Source of the DNA: Clostridia bacterium
GTDB lineage: Bacteria; Bacillota; Clostridia; Oscillospirales; Acutalibacteraceae
Assembly (NCBI GenBank): GCA_017443805.1
Contig: JAFSXY010000150.1
Span: forward strand, 1-39,864
DNA: 39,864 bases
Reading direction: 5' to 3'
The notes beneath the pieces are model-generated. The model did not search any database. It saw nothing but the letters and a program-made list of their open reading frames with translations, and was not told the DNA's origin. Below, piece by piece: positions 8,336-16,577 of this stretch. Position 1 is the first letter of the stretch, and the number at the start of each line of letters is the position of its first letter. Position numbers and translations under genes: made by a program.

Positions 8336-10951
8336 TCAGATAATCTTTCCTTTTAGTTCGTAAAGTTTGGTCAGCGCCTCAATCGGCGTCAGGGTATTCA
8401 GATCCAGCATTCGAAGCGCTTCTATCACACTGTCGTTCGCGCCGCCGAAGAGGCTTGTCTGCATTTCATTTATACCGGACGACGTTTCCTTTGCGCGCAG
8501 CGCTTTCGGCGCGGCGGTGAATTTTCCCTCTTCCAGATCGTTCAAGATCACGCGCGCGCGGGAAACAACGCTCTGCGGAACGCCGGCCAAAAGCGCCACT
8601 TCAACGCCGTAGCTGCCGTCCGCACAGCCGGGAACGATTCGCCGCAAAAACGTAATATCATCTCCGCGCTTTTTGACGGAAGTGTTGAAGTTTTTAATTC
8701 CCTCGGCGTCGTTTTCCAAAGACGTCAGCTCGTGGTAATGCGTGGCAAACATTGTTTTTGCCCCAAGCTTCTTTTTATCTGTTACGTATTCAAGAACCGC
8801 ACGGGCAATACTCATGCCGTCAAAAGTGGAAGTCCCTCTGCCGATCTCGTCGAGAATGATCAGGCTGTTCTCGGTCGCGTTTGCAAGAATGGAGGCGACC
8901 TCGCTCATTTCCGTCATAAACGTGGACTGTCCCGCAGCCAGATCGTCCGACGCGCCGACACGGGTAAAAATACTGTCCACCATTCCGATGCGCGCGCTTT
9001 TGGCAGGTACAAAGCTGCCCATTTGCGCCATTAAAACGATCACGGCGGTCTGCCGCATATATGTGGATTTGCCCGCCATATTAGGGCCGGTGATGATCAT
9101 CGTACGGTTTTCATTTTTATCCAGAAGCGTGTCGTTGGGCACAAACGGCGCGTCCTCCAAAAACTTTTCCACAACCGGATGGCGGCCGTCTTTGATCTCG
9201 ATCACGCCTGAGAGATCCACCGCAGGGCGCACGTAGCCGTTCTGATCAGCCGTTTCGGCAAGCGATGCAAGCGCGTCCAGATCGGCCAGCGCATCGGCGG
9301 TGTTCCGGATGCGGAACTGCTGTTTGCCGACCTGTTCCCGGATATCGCTGAAAAGCTCATATTCCAGCTTTGTGATCCGCTCCTGCGCGCCGAGCACTTT
9401 TGACTCCAGCTCTTTTAATTCAGGCGTTATATACCGCTCGCAGTTTGTAAGCGTTTGCTTTCTTATGTAATGTTCCGGCACGAGCGCCTGAAAAGAATTG
9501 AGCACCTCGATATAATATCCAAAAACGCGGTTATACTTGATCCGCAGTTTTTTGATTCCTGTTTTTTCCTGTTCTTCCGCTTCGATTTTGGCGATGAAAT
9601 CCTGTCCGCCGGATACGATCTGCCGCAGGCTGTCCAGCTCGGCGTGATAACCGTCCGCGATCAAGCCGCCCTCGCGGACGGAAAACGGCGGATCCTCCAC
9701 AAGCGCGCGCCCGATCAGCGTACGTACGTCCGAAAGCGGGTCGATCCGGTTTGCGATCTCTTTCAACTTCGGCGTCTGCACGCCGGAAAGCGCGGACTGT
9801 ATATCGGGCAGGACGGCTAAAGACTGCGCAAGCGCGTTCAGTTCCCTTGCGTTCGCGCTGCCGTAAACCACGCGCGTCGTGATCCGTTCCAGATCGTTGA
9901 CTCCGGCAAGCAGTTCTCTAATATCGGAACGCATGGCAAGATCGCTCACAAGCTTGTCTACGGCGTTCAGGCGGCTTTCGATCGCGGAAACGCTGACCAA
10001 AGGCTGTTCCACCCATGCGCGCAGTCTGCGCTTGCCCATTGCGCTTTTCGTCTTATCCAAGACCCAAAGGAGCGACCCTTTTTTCTCACGTCTGCGCTGT
10101 GTTTCGGTCAATTCCAAATTTGCCCGCGTCGTCGCGTTGAGAAAAAGACAACGTCTGTGATTATAAATATGAAGCTGCGTGACGTTTTCCAAAGAATTCC
10201 GCTGCGTATTATAAAGGTACGGCAAAAGCGCGCCGAGCGCCGTGACGGCAAGCGGAAGGTTGTCCGCCTCAAGCGCAGGCAGCGTTTTCCCGAATTGCCG
10301 TTCCACCGTCTGCTTTGCCGTTTCGTAAGAAAACAGTTCGTCCCCCAAAACAGACGCCATCATATTTTGGCTGCGGTTCACGTATTCACGGATCTTACTC
10401 TCCCGCGCAGCGGAGCCGTTGGATAAAAATTCGGTCGGCGTAAAGCGTGCAAGCAGATTGACCGCGCCCTCGCCGATATCGCCGTCCCTGCATTCGGCCG
10501 CCCACATTTCACCGGTGGAAACGTCGCAAAAACCGAGTCCGGCGCCGTCCGACACATAATAAAGACATGCAATATAATTGTTTTTCGTCTCATCGAGCAT
10601 CACGCTCTCCGTAACGGTGCCGGGCGTAACGATACGCACAACGTCCCGTCTGACAAGTCCCTTGGCAAGCGAGGGATCTTCCATCTGCTCGCAAATGGCG
10701 ACTTTATAGCCCTTTGCGACCAGCCGCGCGATATAATTATCGGCGGCGTGATACGGGATCCCGCACATCGGCGCGCGCTCGGCCTGTCCGCAATCTTTTC
10801 CGGTAAGCACCAGCTCCAGCTCGCGCGAAACGGTTTTTGCGTCCTCAAAAAACATCTCGTAAAAATCGCCGAGGCGGAAAAACAGGATCGTGTCTTTATA
10901 TTGCTCTTTCACCTTCAGATACTGCTGTATCATCGGAGTAAAATCTGCCAT
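8336..10951 (-). CDS. mutS: DNA mismatch repair protein MutS
   Basis: 871 residues, a full-length MutS1. The mismatch-reading Phe-x-Glu is in GDFYEMF (F30, E32). The connector, lever and clamp domains follow. The ATPase Walker A GPNMAGKSTYM lies near residue 615-625, Walker B is ILDEIGRGTSTFDG, and the His switch is MFATHYHEL. It recognises mispairs and recruits MutL. The start ATG at 10951 has a GAGGA SD ~10 bases upstream. It sits 33 bp after the YlbF-family gene and immediately before mutL. The C-terminal tail (GINEMQTSLFGG, then LDLNTLTPIEALTKLYELK) resembles the beta-clamp/tetramerisation tail of the family. Confidence 0.98.
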   Translation of the reverse strand: MADFTPMIQQYLKVKEQYKDTILFFRLGDFYEMFFEDAKTVSRELELVLTGKDCGQAERAPMCGIPYHAADNYIARLVAKGYKVAICEQMEDPSLAKGLVRRDVVRIVTPGTVTESVMLDETKNNYIACLYYVSDGAGLGFCDVSTGEMWAAECRDGDIGEGAVNLLARFTPTEFLSNGSAARESKIREYVNRSQNMMASVLGDELFSYETAKQTVERQFGKTLPALEADNLPLAVTALGALLPYLYNTQRNSLENVTQLHIYNHRRCLFLNATTRANLELTETQRRREKKGSLLWVLDKTKSAMGKRRLRAWVEQPLVSVSAIESRLNAVDKLVSDLAMRSDIRELLAGVNDLERITTRVVYGSANARELNALAQSLAVLPDIQSALSGVQTPKLKEIANRIDPLSDVRTLIGRALVEDPPFSVREGGLIADGYHAELDSLRQIVSGGQDFIAKIEAEEQEKTGIKKLRIKYNRVFGYYIEVLNSFQALVPEHYIRKQTLTNCERYITPELKELESKVLGAQERITKLEYELFSDIREQVGKQQFRIRNTADALADLDALASLAETADQNGYVRPAVDLSGVIEIKDGRHPVVEKFLEDAPFVPNDTLLDKNENRTMIITGPNMAGKSTYMRQTAVIVLMAQMGSFVPAKSARIGMVDSIFTRVGASDDLAAGQSTFMTEMSEVASILANATENSLIILDEIGRGTSTFDGMSIARAVLEYVTDKKKLGAKTMFATHYHELTSLENDAEGIKNFNTSVKKRGDDITFLRRIVPGCADGSYGVEVALLAGVPQSVVSRARVILNDLEEGKFTAAPKALRAKETSSGINEMQTSLFGGANDSVIEALRMLDLNTLTPIEALTKLYELKGKII

Positions 10952-10984
10952 GTAAAAATATCCTCACTTCAAAGGTTTAGAAAA

Positions 10985-11404
10985 TCAGCCGCAGCCGCCG
11001 CAAGTTGAACAGCTGCCCGTACATCCGCCGCCGTCAGACGGCGCAGGCTCGCAGGTCGCAGGATCCTCGCCGTTGACGCATAGGGAAAGGATCTGGATCA
11101 AATAGTTCATCATATCGTCCACGCCCTGCTTTGCCTCCTCAAAGGCGCGCATATTTTCATTGAGCATGATCTGTCCGTATATCTCACGGAAGTCGGCGTC
11201 CCATTTTTCCAGCTTATCGTCGTCGGGCGTCTCCTTGGCCGATTCGTTCTGATACGACATCTGCAGCAAATTCAACCGGCCTATCAGACCGTTGAGCTCC
11301 GTGTCGGCGTCATTCTTCTCTTTTGCTGCGGCAAAAGCAAGATACCGTTCATCCTCCTGCACGGCGGCGCCGAGCTTTCTTGCAAGTTCTTCAACCTTTG
11401 TCAT
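10985..11404 (-). CDS. YlbF-family protein with a Cys-rich C-terminal tail
   Basis: 139 residues, mostly alpha-helical. Residues ~1-115 match the YlbF/YmcA (RicF/RicA-like) family: KLGAAVQEDERYLAFAAAKE, then helices ending in EAKQGVDDMMNYLIQIL. In B. subtilis, YlbF, YmcA and YaaT form a complex that affects RNase Y-dependent RNA processing and sporulation/biofilm entry and can carry Fe-S clusters. Here the last ~15 residues form a Gly/Cys tail (GGGCTGSCSTCGGCG) with four cysteines, a possible metal or Fe-S ligand set. It lies 13 bp after miaB, an Fe-S enzyme, and before mutS. Family assignment is fairly secure; exact function is not. Confidence 0.85.
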   Translation of the reverse strand: MTKVEELARKLGAAVQEDERYLAFAAAKEKNDADTELNGLIGRLNLLQMSYQNESAKETPDDDKLEKWDADFREIYGQIMLNENMRAFEEAKQGVDDMMNYLIQILSLCVNGEDPATCEPAPSDGGGCTGSCSTCGGCG

Positions 11405-11417
11405 ACTGTTATTCTCC

Positions 11418-12836
11418 TTAAATCAATTCACCTGTCAGGACCCAGTTTTTCGCCTGCGTCACACGCACATTTGCCCGTGTGCCGATCAGCTTTTCGTCTC
11501 CGGGAAAATCAATAATAACGTTACCGTCCGTTCTGCCGGTCAGCCAACTGTTTTGCTCTCTGGCAGACCCTTCCACCAGCACCTCGAAAACCCTACCGAC
11601 CGTTTCGCGGGAACGTTCGGCCGCGATCTCCTCCTGCGCCCGGATCAGTTCGGAAAACCAGCGGGACTTTTCCGCCGCCGGAACGGGATCGTCCATATTT
11701 GCCGCTTTTGTGCCGGCGCGCGGAGAAAAAATAAACGTAAACAAGGATGTAAAGCAAACTTCTCTGATCAATGAAAGCGTTTGCAGGAATTCTTCATAAG
11801 TTTCCCCCGGGAAACCGACGATAATATCGCTTGTCAATGAAATATCCGGCATCACGCTGCGCGCGTAGCGGATCAATTCAAGATACGTTTCCCGCGTGTA
11901 ACAGCGGTTCATCTCGCGCAGCACACGGTTGGAACCGGACTGCACGGGCAGATGCAAATGGTGCGCGACTTTTTCACAGGACGCCATCGTATCCAAGAGC
12001 TCTTTCGTACAGTCCTTCGGATGCGAAGTCATAAACCGGATCTTGAAATCGCCCGGCAAAGCGTTCAGCATCCGCAGCAGAGCCGGAAAATCCACCCCGT
12101 CCGGACTGCCCTTCCCGTAGGAGTTCACGTTCTGTCCCAGCAAAGTGATTTCTTTCGCGCCGCCGGCAATGATCGTTTTCGCTTCGGCGAGGATCGCCTC
12201 CGCCGTACGGCTGCGTTCACGGCCCCGCACATAAGGCACCACACAGTAGGTGCAGAAGTTATTGCAGCCGTACATGACGGGCAGCCATGCTTTGAATTTG
12301 GACTCTCTGAAAACAGGCAGGCCCTCGTTCAGCGGAGAGGCGCTTTCCTCGCCTGTATCGAAGACGTGTTTTTCACCGGTCAGCACGCGGTATACCAACG
12401 CCGGGAAACGCGGCAAAGCAAACGTGCCGAAAACAAGATTTACAAAAGGATAACTCTTTTTGATTTTTTCACACACGTGCGCCTGCTGCATCATGCAGCC
12501 GCAAAGGGCGACGATCACGTCCGGGCGCGAGTTTTTGAGAGGTTTCAGCGCCCCGACGTTGCCGTAGATCCTGTCCTCTGCATGTTCACGGATGGCGCAG
12601 GTGTTCAGCAAAATAAAATCCGCTTCCTCGCGCACGTCGGTAAAAACGTAGCCCATTTCGGTAAGCATTCCCATAAGCCGTTCGCCGTCCGCCACATTCC
12701 CCTGACAACCGTAGGTATGTACGAACGCCTTCGGCGCGCCGTCCGGATATTTCACGGAAAGCACAGTCCGGATCAGTTCGGTATATTCCTGTTGTAGCTG
12801 CGCATTTTCCGCGCCGGGTGAAAGCGTTTTAGCCAA
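11418..12836 (-). CDS. miaB: tRNA-2-methylthio-N6-dimethylallyladenosine synthase MiaB
   Basis: 472 residues from TTG at 12836. The N-terminal UPF0004 domain supplies three cluster cysteines (YGCQGN, NTCAIRE, CGCM). The radical-SAM motif is GCNNFCTYC (CxxxCxxC), followed by GRERSRT and GQNVNSYG; a TRAM domain forms the last ~65 residues. It inserts a methylthio group at C2 of i6A37 in tRNA, using the MiaA product. A GTG at 12863 would add nine codons, but the promoter at 12867-12895 puts transcription start at about that GTG, and CGGAGG stands 6 bases before the TTG. It is the first gene of the long minus-strand operon. Confidence 0.95.
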   Translation of the reverse strand: MAKTLSPGAENAQLQQEYTELIRTVLSVKYPDGAPKAFVHTYGCQGNVADGERLMGMLTEMGYVFTDVREEADFILLNTCAIREHAEDRIYGNVGALKPLKNSRPDVIVALCGCMMQQAHVCEKIKKSYPFVNLVFGTFALPRFPALVYRVLTGEKHVFDTGEESASPLNEGLPVFRESKFKAWLPVMYGCNNFCTYCVVPYVRGRERSRTAEAILAEAKTIIAGGAKEITLLGQNVNSYGKGSPDGVDFPALLRMLNALPGDFKIRFMTSHPKDCTKELLDTMASCEKVAHHLHLPVQSGSNRVLREMNRCYTRETYLELIRYARSVMPDISLTSDIIVGFPGETYEEFLQTLSLIREVCFTSLFTFIFSPRAGTKAANMDDPVPAAEKSRWFSELIRAQEEIAAERSRETVGRVFEVLVEGSAREQNSWLTGRTDGNVIIDFPGDEKLIGTRANVRVTQAKNWVLTGELI

Positions 12837-12866
12837 AATCAGCCTCCGGGAAGTAATATTCACTTT

Positions 12867-12895
12867 ATTATATAAAATTTTAATTTAAAAGTAAA
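12867..12895 (-). promoter_or_regulatory. Sigma-A-type promoter of the miaB-to-divIVA operon
   Basis: On the minus strand: TTTACT (12890-12895), a 17-bp A+T-rich spacer, and TATAAT (12867-12872). The predicted start is near 12860, about 24 bases before the TTG start chosen for miaB. Confidence 0.7.
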
Positions 12896-12902
12896 GTGAT
12901 TT

Positions 12903-13283
12903 TTAAAAAATGTTTTCGGATTTCGGGATTTCTCCGTCAGAAAGCACGCGAAAACAGACCGCAAGCTCCGTCAGCGCCTGTCTGAGCGACAAAATGTCTC
13001 CCTGTTCTGCAAATAATGATACAGCCTCCACCTTGGCCTGGAGCGTGTCGATATCTTTTCTTCCGAGTAAAAAACGCAGCCCGCCGCAGTCGTCTGTATA
13101 ATAATCCGCAAGCTCGATCGCCTCACGCAAAACGGCGGGATCGGCGGGATCGGCAGCCTGCAGCGCCTGCAGCGTCCGGGATTCGAGCGCTTCACAGGTC
13201 CGTCGAACATAAAAGAAAGAAAAAATCGAAATCGCAAGCGCAAAAAACAGGCATGCCGCAGCGGCAAAAATACGTTTGATCAT
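12903..13283 (-). CDS. DUF4363-family membrane-anchored protein
   Basis: 126 residues from ATG at 13283. One N-terminal transmembrane helix or uncleaved signal (MIKRIFAAAACLFFALAISI, up to ~26) is followed by a small helical extracytoplasmic domain (~30-126). Size, single TM and pairing with a DUF421 gene fit DUF4363; no function is established. The frame opens upstream to 13373, but AAAGGAGC lies 8 bases before 13283 and the ATG overlaps the upstream TGA by 4 bp (ATGA), so the shorter form is chosen. I recall this pair often occurring beside spore membrane genes in Clostridia; here it faces gerA. Confidence 0.75.
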   Translation of the reverse strand: MIKRIFAAAACLFFALAISIFSFFYVRRTCEALESRTLQALQAADPADPAVLREAIELADYYTDDCGGLRFLLGRKDIDTLQAKVEAVSLFAEQGDILSLRQALTELAVCFRVLSDGEIPKSENIF

Positions 13284-13957
13284 TTTTTTTGCTCCTTTCG
13301 GATCAAATTGATTTTTCCCCGCCCGTCGACCGTGAGCATAAAAACATCCTTCTGCGTAACGTGTTCGGCACAAAGGATCCGTTTTAGCGCATCCGCCGTC
13401 AGCCCGGCGTCCGCCATGGCTTTCGGGTCTGCAACGCCGTCGGAGATCACCAAAAAAGGCATGCCGCCGTCAGGGGGATCCTTTTCATAATAACCGAGCG
13501 TTACGTTCTGACTTTCCGCCCTGAGCAGCACGCTGATGCTGCCGTCCGTCTCCGCGACGGCATATTTGACCGTTGAGATATCAAACACGTTTTTTGCACG
13601 GAGCGCCTCGGTCAGATCGTCGATGGTATACCTTAAGAGTCGCATCTGCTTTTGATCCGGCACGCCGTTGCGCACCAAGATGACAGCTCTGCCGTCCAAC
13701 ACTTTCCTGACGCCGCTGAAACGGATCGAAAGCGCCGAAAACAAGACCTCCGTGCCTGCGAGCGCAGCCAGCACGACAAGCGTATTTAACAGCGGAATAT
13801 CATTATCCTGCATGGGCGTAGCGGCGACCTGTGAGAGAAGGATCGTAATAACCAGCTCCGTCGGCTGCAGCTGTCCGACCTGCCGCTTACCTGTCAGGCG
13901 CAGCACGCCGACGACAGCAAAAAGTAAAATGACCGTTCTGATAAAAGACGTCAGCAT
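13280..13957 (-). CDS. DUF421/YetF-family membrane protein
   Basis: 225 residues. Three N-terminal transmembrane helices (FIRTVILLFAVVGVLRLTG; ELVITILLSQVAATPM; LLNTLVVLAALAGTEVLFSAL) precede the conserved DUF421 cytosolic domain (LDGRAVILVRNGVPDQKQMR, then RYTIDDLTEALRAKNVFDI). A C-terminal domain of ~70 residues follows. YetF/DUF421 proteins occur in spore inner membranes of Bacillus, where relatives influence membrane rigidity and heat resistance (family knowledge). GTG at 13966 is an alternative start, but a GGTGAT SD-like site precedes the ATG at 13957. It is coupled to the DUF4363 gene and diverges from gerAA by ~95 bp. Confidence 0.85.
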   Translation of the reverse strand: MLTSFIRTVILLFAVVGVLRLTGKRQVGQLQPTELVITILLSQVAATPMQDNDIPLLNTLVVLAALAGTEVLFSALSIRFSGVRKVLDGRAVILVRNGVPDQKQMRLLRYTIDDLTEALRAKNVFDISTVKYAVAETDGSISVLLRAESQNVTLGYYEKDPPDGGMPFLVISDGVADPKAMADAGLTADALKRILCAEHVTQKDVFMLTVDGRGKINLIRKEQKK

Positions 13958-13975
13958 TTTTATCACCGCAAATCA

Positions 13976-14004
13976 GTATATCCCGAACAAAAGGGGAAAT
14001 ACCA
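13976..14004 (+). promoter_or_regulatory. Possible forespore (sigma-G/F-like) promoter of gerA operon
   Basis: GTATA (13976-13980) fits the sigma-G -35 pattern G-H-A-T-R. After 17 bp comes AATACCA (13998-14004), five of seven matches to CATACTA. No sigma-A box is visible in this gap. The match is weak and rests mainly on gene function. Confidence 0.25.
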
Positions 14005-14052
14005 TTTGCAGACGCAATAAACGATTTTTCGGCAAAAGGAGCAAAAACCGTC

Positions 14053-15495
14053 ATGCAGACGCAAACCTTATCCGGCGATTGCAAACAGGACGCACAACGG
14101 ATCCGAACGCTGTTCGGAAACGCCGACGACCTGATCCTGAAACCGCTGGTTATCAATCATTTTAACGCCTTCGGGCTGTATCTGGACGGCCTTTGCGACG
14201 AAGAGCGCATCATACGTGCGGTCACGCAGCCGTTAACGGATCCCGCCTGTTTTTCCTCCCGCGCGCACACGGCAAAGCAAATCCTTTTGACCGCGTATAA
14301 AGGAGCGGACGTTAAAACGGCGGACACGCTTTCAAAAACAGCCGACGGCATCCTCGCGGGAAATTTCATCATCCTGCTGGAGGGAGAAACAAACGCGTTT
14401 CTTTTTGCCGCGCAGGGTTTTCCGCGGATGCCGGTCGGCCAGGCGCAGTCGGAACAAAACGAATTCGGCGGCAGAGAGGGCTTTAACGACACGCTGAAGG
14501 ACAACATTGCCCTGCTGCGAAGAAAGGTCAACACCCCGCAGCTGTGCATCGAACAGCGCACCGTCGGCGAAAGCTGCCGCGCAGGCGTAGCCGTTTGTTA
14601 TCTGGCAGGTAAGGCCGACGCGGAAATGATAGTTAAGGTCAAAAAAAATCTGACCGCGGCAAAAATGGATACGCTTCTCGGTTCCGGCTGGCTGCGGCCC
14701 TTTTTGAACGGCGGAAATTATTCGGTTTTTCCTGCCACCGGCATAACCGAGCGGCCGGACGTTCTGGCATATAAATTAAGCGTGGGCAGGATCGGCATTC
14801 TTGTGGACGGCTCCCCTTTTGCGCTGATCGTCCCTTATTTATTCACCGATTATTTTCACGCGCCGGACGATTATGTCACAGGGCGGGTCTATGCATTTTT
14901 TATCCGTTCCTTGCGGCTTCTGTGTTTTTTGATCGCGCTGACGCTTCCCGCCTTTTTTGTTGCGGTCTGTGATTTTCACCCGAATATGCTGCCCTCGGAG
15001 GTGATGTTCAAAATCGCTTCCGCGGAGGCGCAGACGCCTTTTCCGTTAGCCTTGGAGGCCGTCGCCATCCACCTGATCTACGAATTCGTACGGGAGGCGG
15101 GCCTGCGTATGCCGAAGGCGGCCGGCCATACGGTGAGCATCGTCGGCGCGCTCGTGATCGGCGACGCGGCTGTAAAAGCCGGGCTGATCGCGGCGCCGAT
15201 GCTGATCGTCGTGGCCGTAACGACGGTATGCTCCGCCGTCGTCTCAAAACTGCAGGACAGACTTGCCGTACTTCGCCTGCTGCTGATCGCTGCAGGCGCT
15301 TTATCCGGCTTTTTCGGCATTTTCCTGGGGCTGGGACTTCTCACTGCTGAGATCTGCTCCGTTTCCCCTTACGGCGTGCCGCTGTCCGCACCGCTTTCTC
15401 CTTTTGAAAAGCGCGCGTTCGCAGACGGCATCCTCCGTACCGGCGTTTCCGGCTCCGCACTGCAAAAGCCCACGGCAGGCGACTTGAAATTCTGA
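14053..15495 (+). CDS. gerAA: Spore germination receptor A subunit (GerAA/SpoVAF family)
   Basis: 480 residues. The N-terminal soluble half carries family landmarks (LCDEERIIRAV; LEGETNAFLFAAQGFPRMPV; then VGRIGILVDGSPFALIVPYL). The C-terminal half has about five transmembrane segments (LRLLCFLIALTLPAFFVAVC near 290-310, and others to ~450) and the family's EAVAIHLIYEFVREAGLRMP motif. GerA A-subunits sit in the spore inner membrane and with B and C subunits form the nutrient germinant receptor, now viewed as a ligand-gated channel. AAAAGGAGC is ~11 bases before the ATG. The stop overlaps gerAB by one base. This is the strongest marker that the organism sporulates. Confidence 0.96.
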   Translation: MQTQTLSGDCKQDAQRIRTLFGNADDLILKPLVINHFNAFGLYLDGLCDEERIIRAVTQPLTDPACFSSRAHTAKQILLTAYKGADVKTADTLSKTADGILAGNFIILLEGETNAFLFAAQGFPRMPVGQAQSEQNEFGGREGFNDTLKDNIALLRRKVNTPQLCIEQRTVGESCRAGVAVCYLAGKADAEMIVKVKKNLTAAKMDTLLGSGWLRPFLNGGNYSVFPATGITERPDVLAYKLSVGRIGILVDGSPFALIVPYLFTDYFHAPDDYVTGRVYAFFIRSLRLLCFLIALTLPAFFVAVCDFHPNMLPSEVMFKIASAEAQTPFPLALEAVAIHLIYEFVREAGLRMPKAAGHTVSIVGALVIGDAAVKAGLIAAPMLIVVAVTTVCSAVVSKLQDRLAVLRLLLIAAGALSGFFGIFLGLGLLTAEICSVSPYGVPLSAPLSPFEKRAFADGILRTGVSGSALQKPTAGDLKF

Positions 15496-16577
15496 TGGGA
15501 GTCAAGGGTAAAATCACCGCGGCGCAGTTATACGCCGTATTCTTTGTCAGCATTCTCTCCTCCGTATTTACTTCCCTTTCCTCCGAAGCGCAGGGAAGCT
15601 CGTCTGCGAACAGGATCCTGAACGTATTCCCTTTTTTAATTTGGGCTTCGCTTGCCGCCGTTCCGATCTTTTTAATAATCGGAAAAAACACAGACCAAAC
15701 GCTTATGTCGCGCTGCGAAACGCTTTCGCCTTTTCTTTCGAAAACGGCCGCCGCCCTTTATGCGGCGGCAGCGTTATGGTACGCTTCGCTTGGACTTAGC
15801 AGATTTGGCCTGTTTATGCAGACAGAACTTTTTCCGAACAAAAACGTCCGGCTGCTGATTTTGATTTTTTCCGCCGCAGCGGCTTACACGGCGTCAAAAG
15901 GGTTGGAAACGCTCGGACGGACCGGACTGCTCTTTTTTATTCTGCTTGCCGCAGGGATCCTTGTCATCACCGGCGCTTCGATAAAATATTTTGATTTTGC
16001 GGAATTGCCGCCGCTGTTTCCGACAGACATCAAAGGTTTGTTTTTCGGCGGTTTTGTTACGCTTACCAAATCGGCGGAGATCCTGTCGCTGTACGTTTTA
16101 TCTCCCTGCGTAAAAAATCACGGTAAAAAGCATTATGCATTTTGGGTGCTTTGTTTCTCTCTGACCGTCTGCGTTATGTTTACGGTCATTGCAGGCGTGA
16201 CGGGCGCGTTCGGAGAACGGCAGACTTTTCAGTTTTACACACTGACAAGCGTCGCCGAGCTCGGCGTTCTGGAACGTCTGGATGAGCTGCTCAGCGGCCT
16301 GTGGCTCTTGTGCGCGTTTCTTAAAACGTCATTTTTTATTTTTCTTTCTGAAAAATGTCTGCGTACGTCGTTTTACCGCACGACAAAAAAGCTGCCCTTT
16401 TTTGTTCTCGGCGCCGCAGTTTTTCTGCTGTATCTTCCTGTTTCCGTTTCTGAAAAAGCATACAAACTTGCCGCCGACCCGCTTTTCAACGGCCCCATAT
16501 TCATCGTACTCGTCCTTATTTTTCCGACGGTTGTTTATTTTCTTTCCAAAAGAAAAGCAGATAGGAGAAAAACATGA
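15495..16577 (+). CDS. gerAB: Spore germination receptor B subunit (GerAB, APC-type)
   Basis: 360 residues, almost wholly hydrophobic with about ten transmembrane helices, as expected for the GerAB/ArcD/ProY amino-acid-permease-like family. Examples are KITAAQLYAVFFVSILSSVF at the start, LLFFILLAAGILVITGASIK in the middle and PIFIVLVLIFPTVVYFLSKR at the end. The B subunit is thought to bind the germinant. Its ATG overlaps the gerAA stop (TGATG), and its stop overlaps gerAC (ATGA), so the three subunits are translationally coupled, consistent with a 1:1:1 complex. Which germinant it senses cannot be read from sequence. Confidence 0.95.
   Translation: MGVKGKITAAQLYAVFFVSILSSVFTSLSSEAQGSSSANRILNVFPFLIWASLAAVPIFLIIGKNTDQTLMSRCETLSPFLSKTAAALYAAAALWYASLGLSRFGLFMQTELFPNKNVRLLILIFSAAAAYTASKGLETLGRTGLLFFILLAAGILVITGASIKYFDFAELPPLFPTDIKGLFFGGFVTLTKSAEILSLYVLSPCVKNHGKKHYAFWVLCFSLTVCVMFTVIAGVTGAFGERQTFQFYTLTSVAELGVLERLDELLSGLWLLCAFLKTSFFIFLSEKCLRTSFYRTTKKLPFFVLGAAVFLLYLPVSVSEKAYKLAADPLFNGPIFIVLVLIFPTVVYFLSKRKADRRKT

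Noticed and set aside
7174-8343. 389-codon plus-strand open frame opposite mutL
   Set aside because: It lies wholly antisense to a clear MutL with intact motifs. Its translation is Arg/His/Gly-rich without recognisable domain and is explained by the codon bias of mutL.
11952-12797. 281-codon plus-strand open frame opposite miaB
   Set aside because: Antisense to radical-SAM motifs of MiaB; composition is that of a shadow frame.
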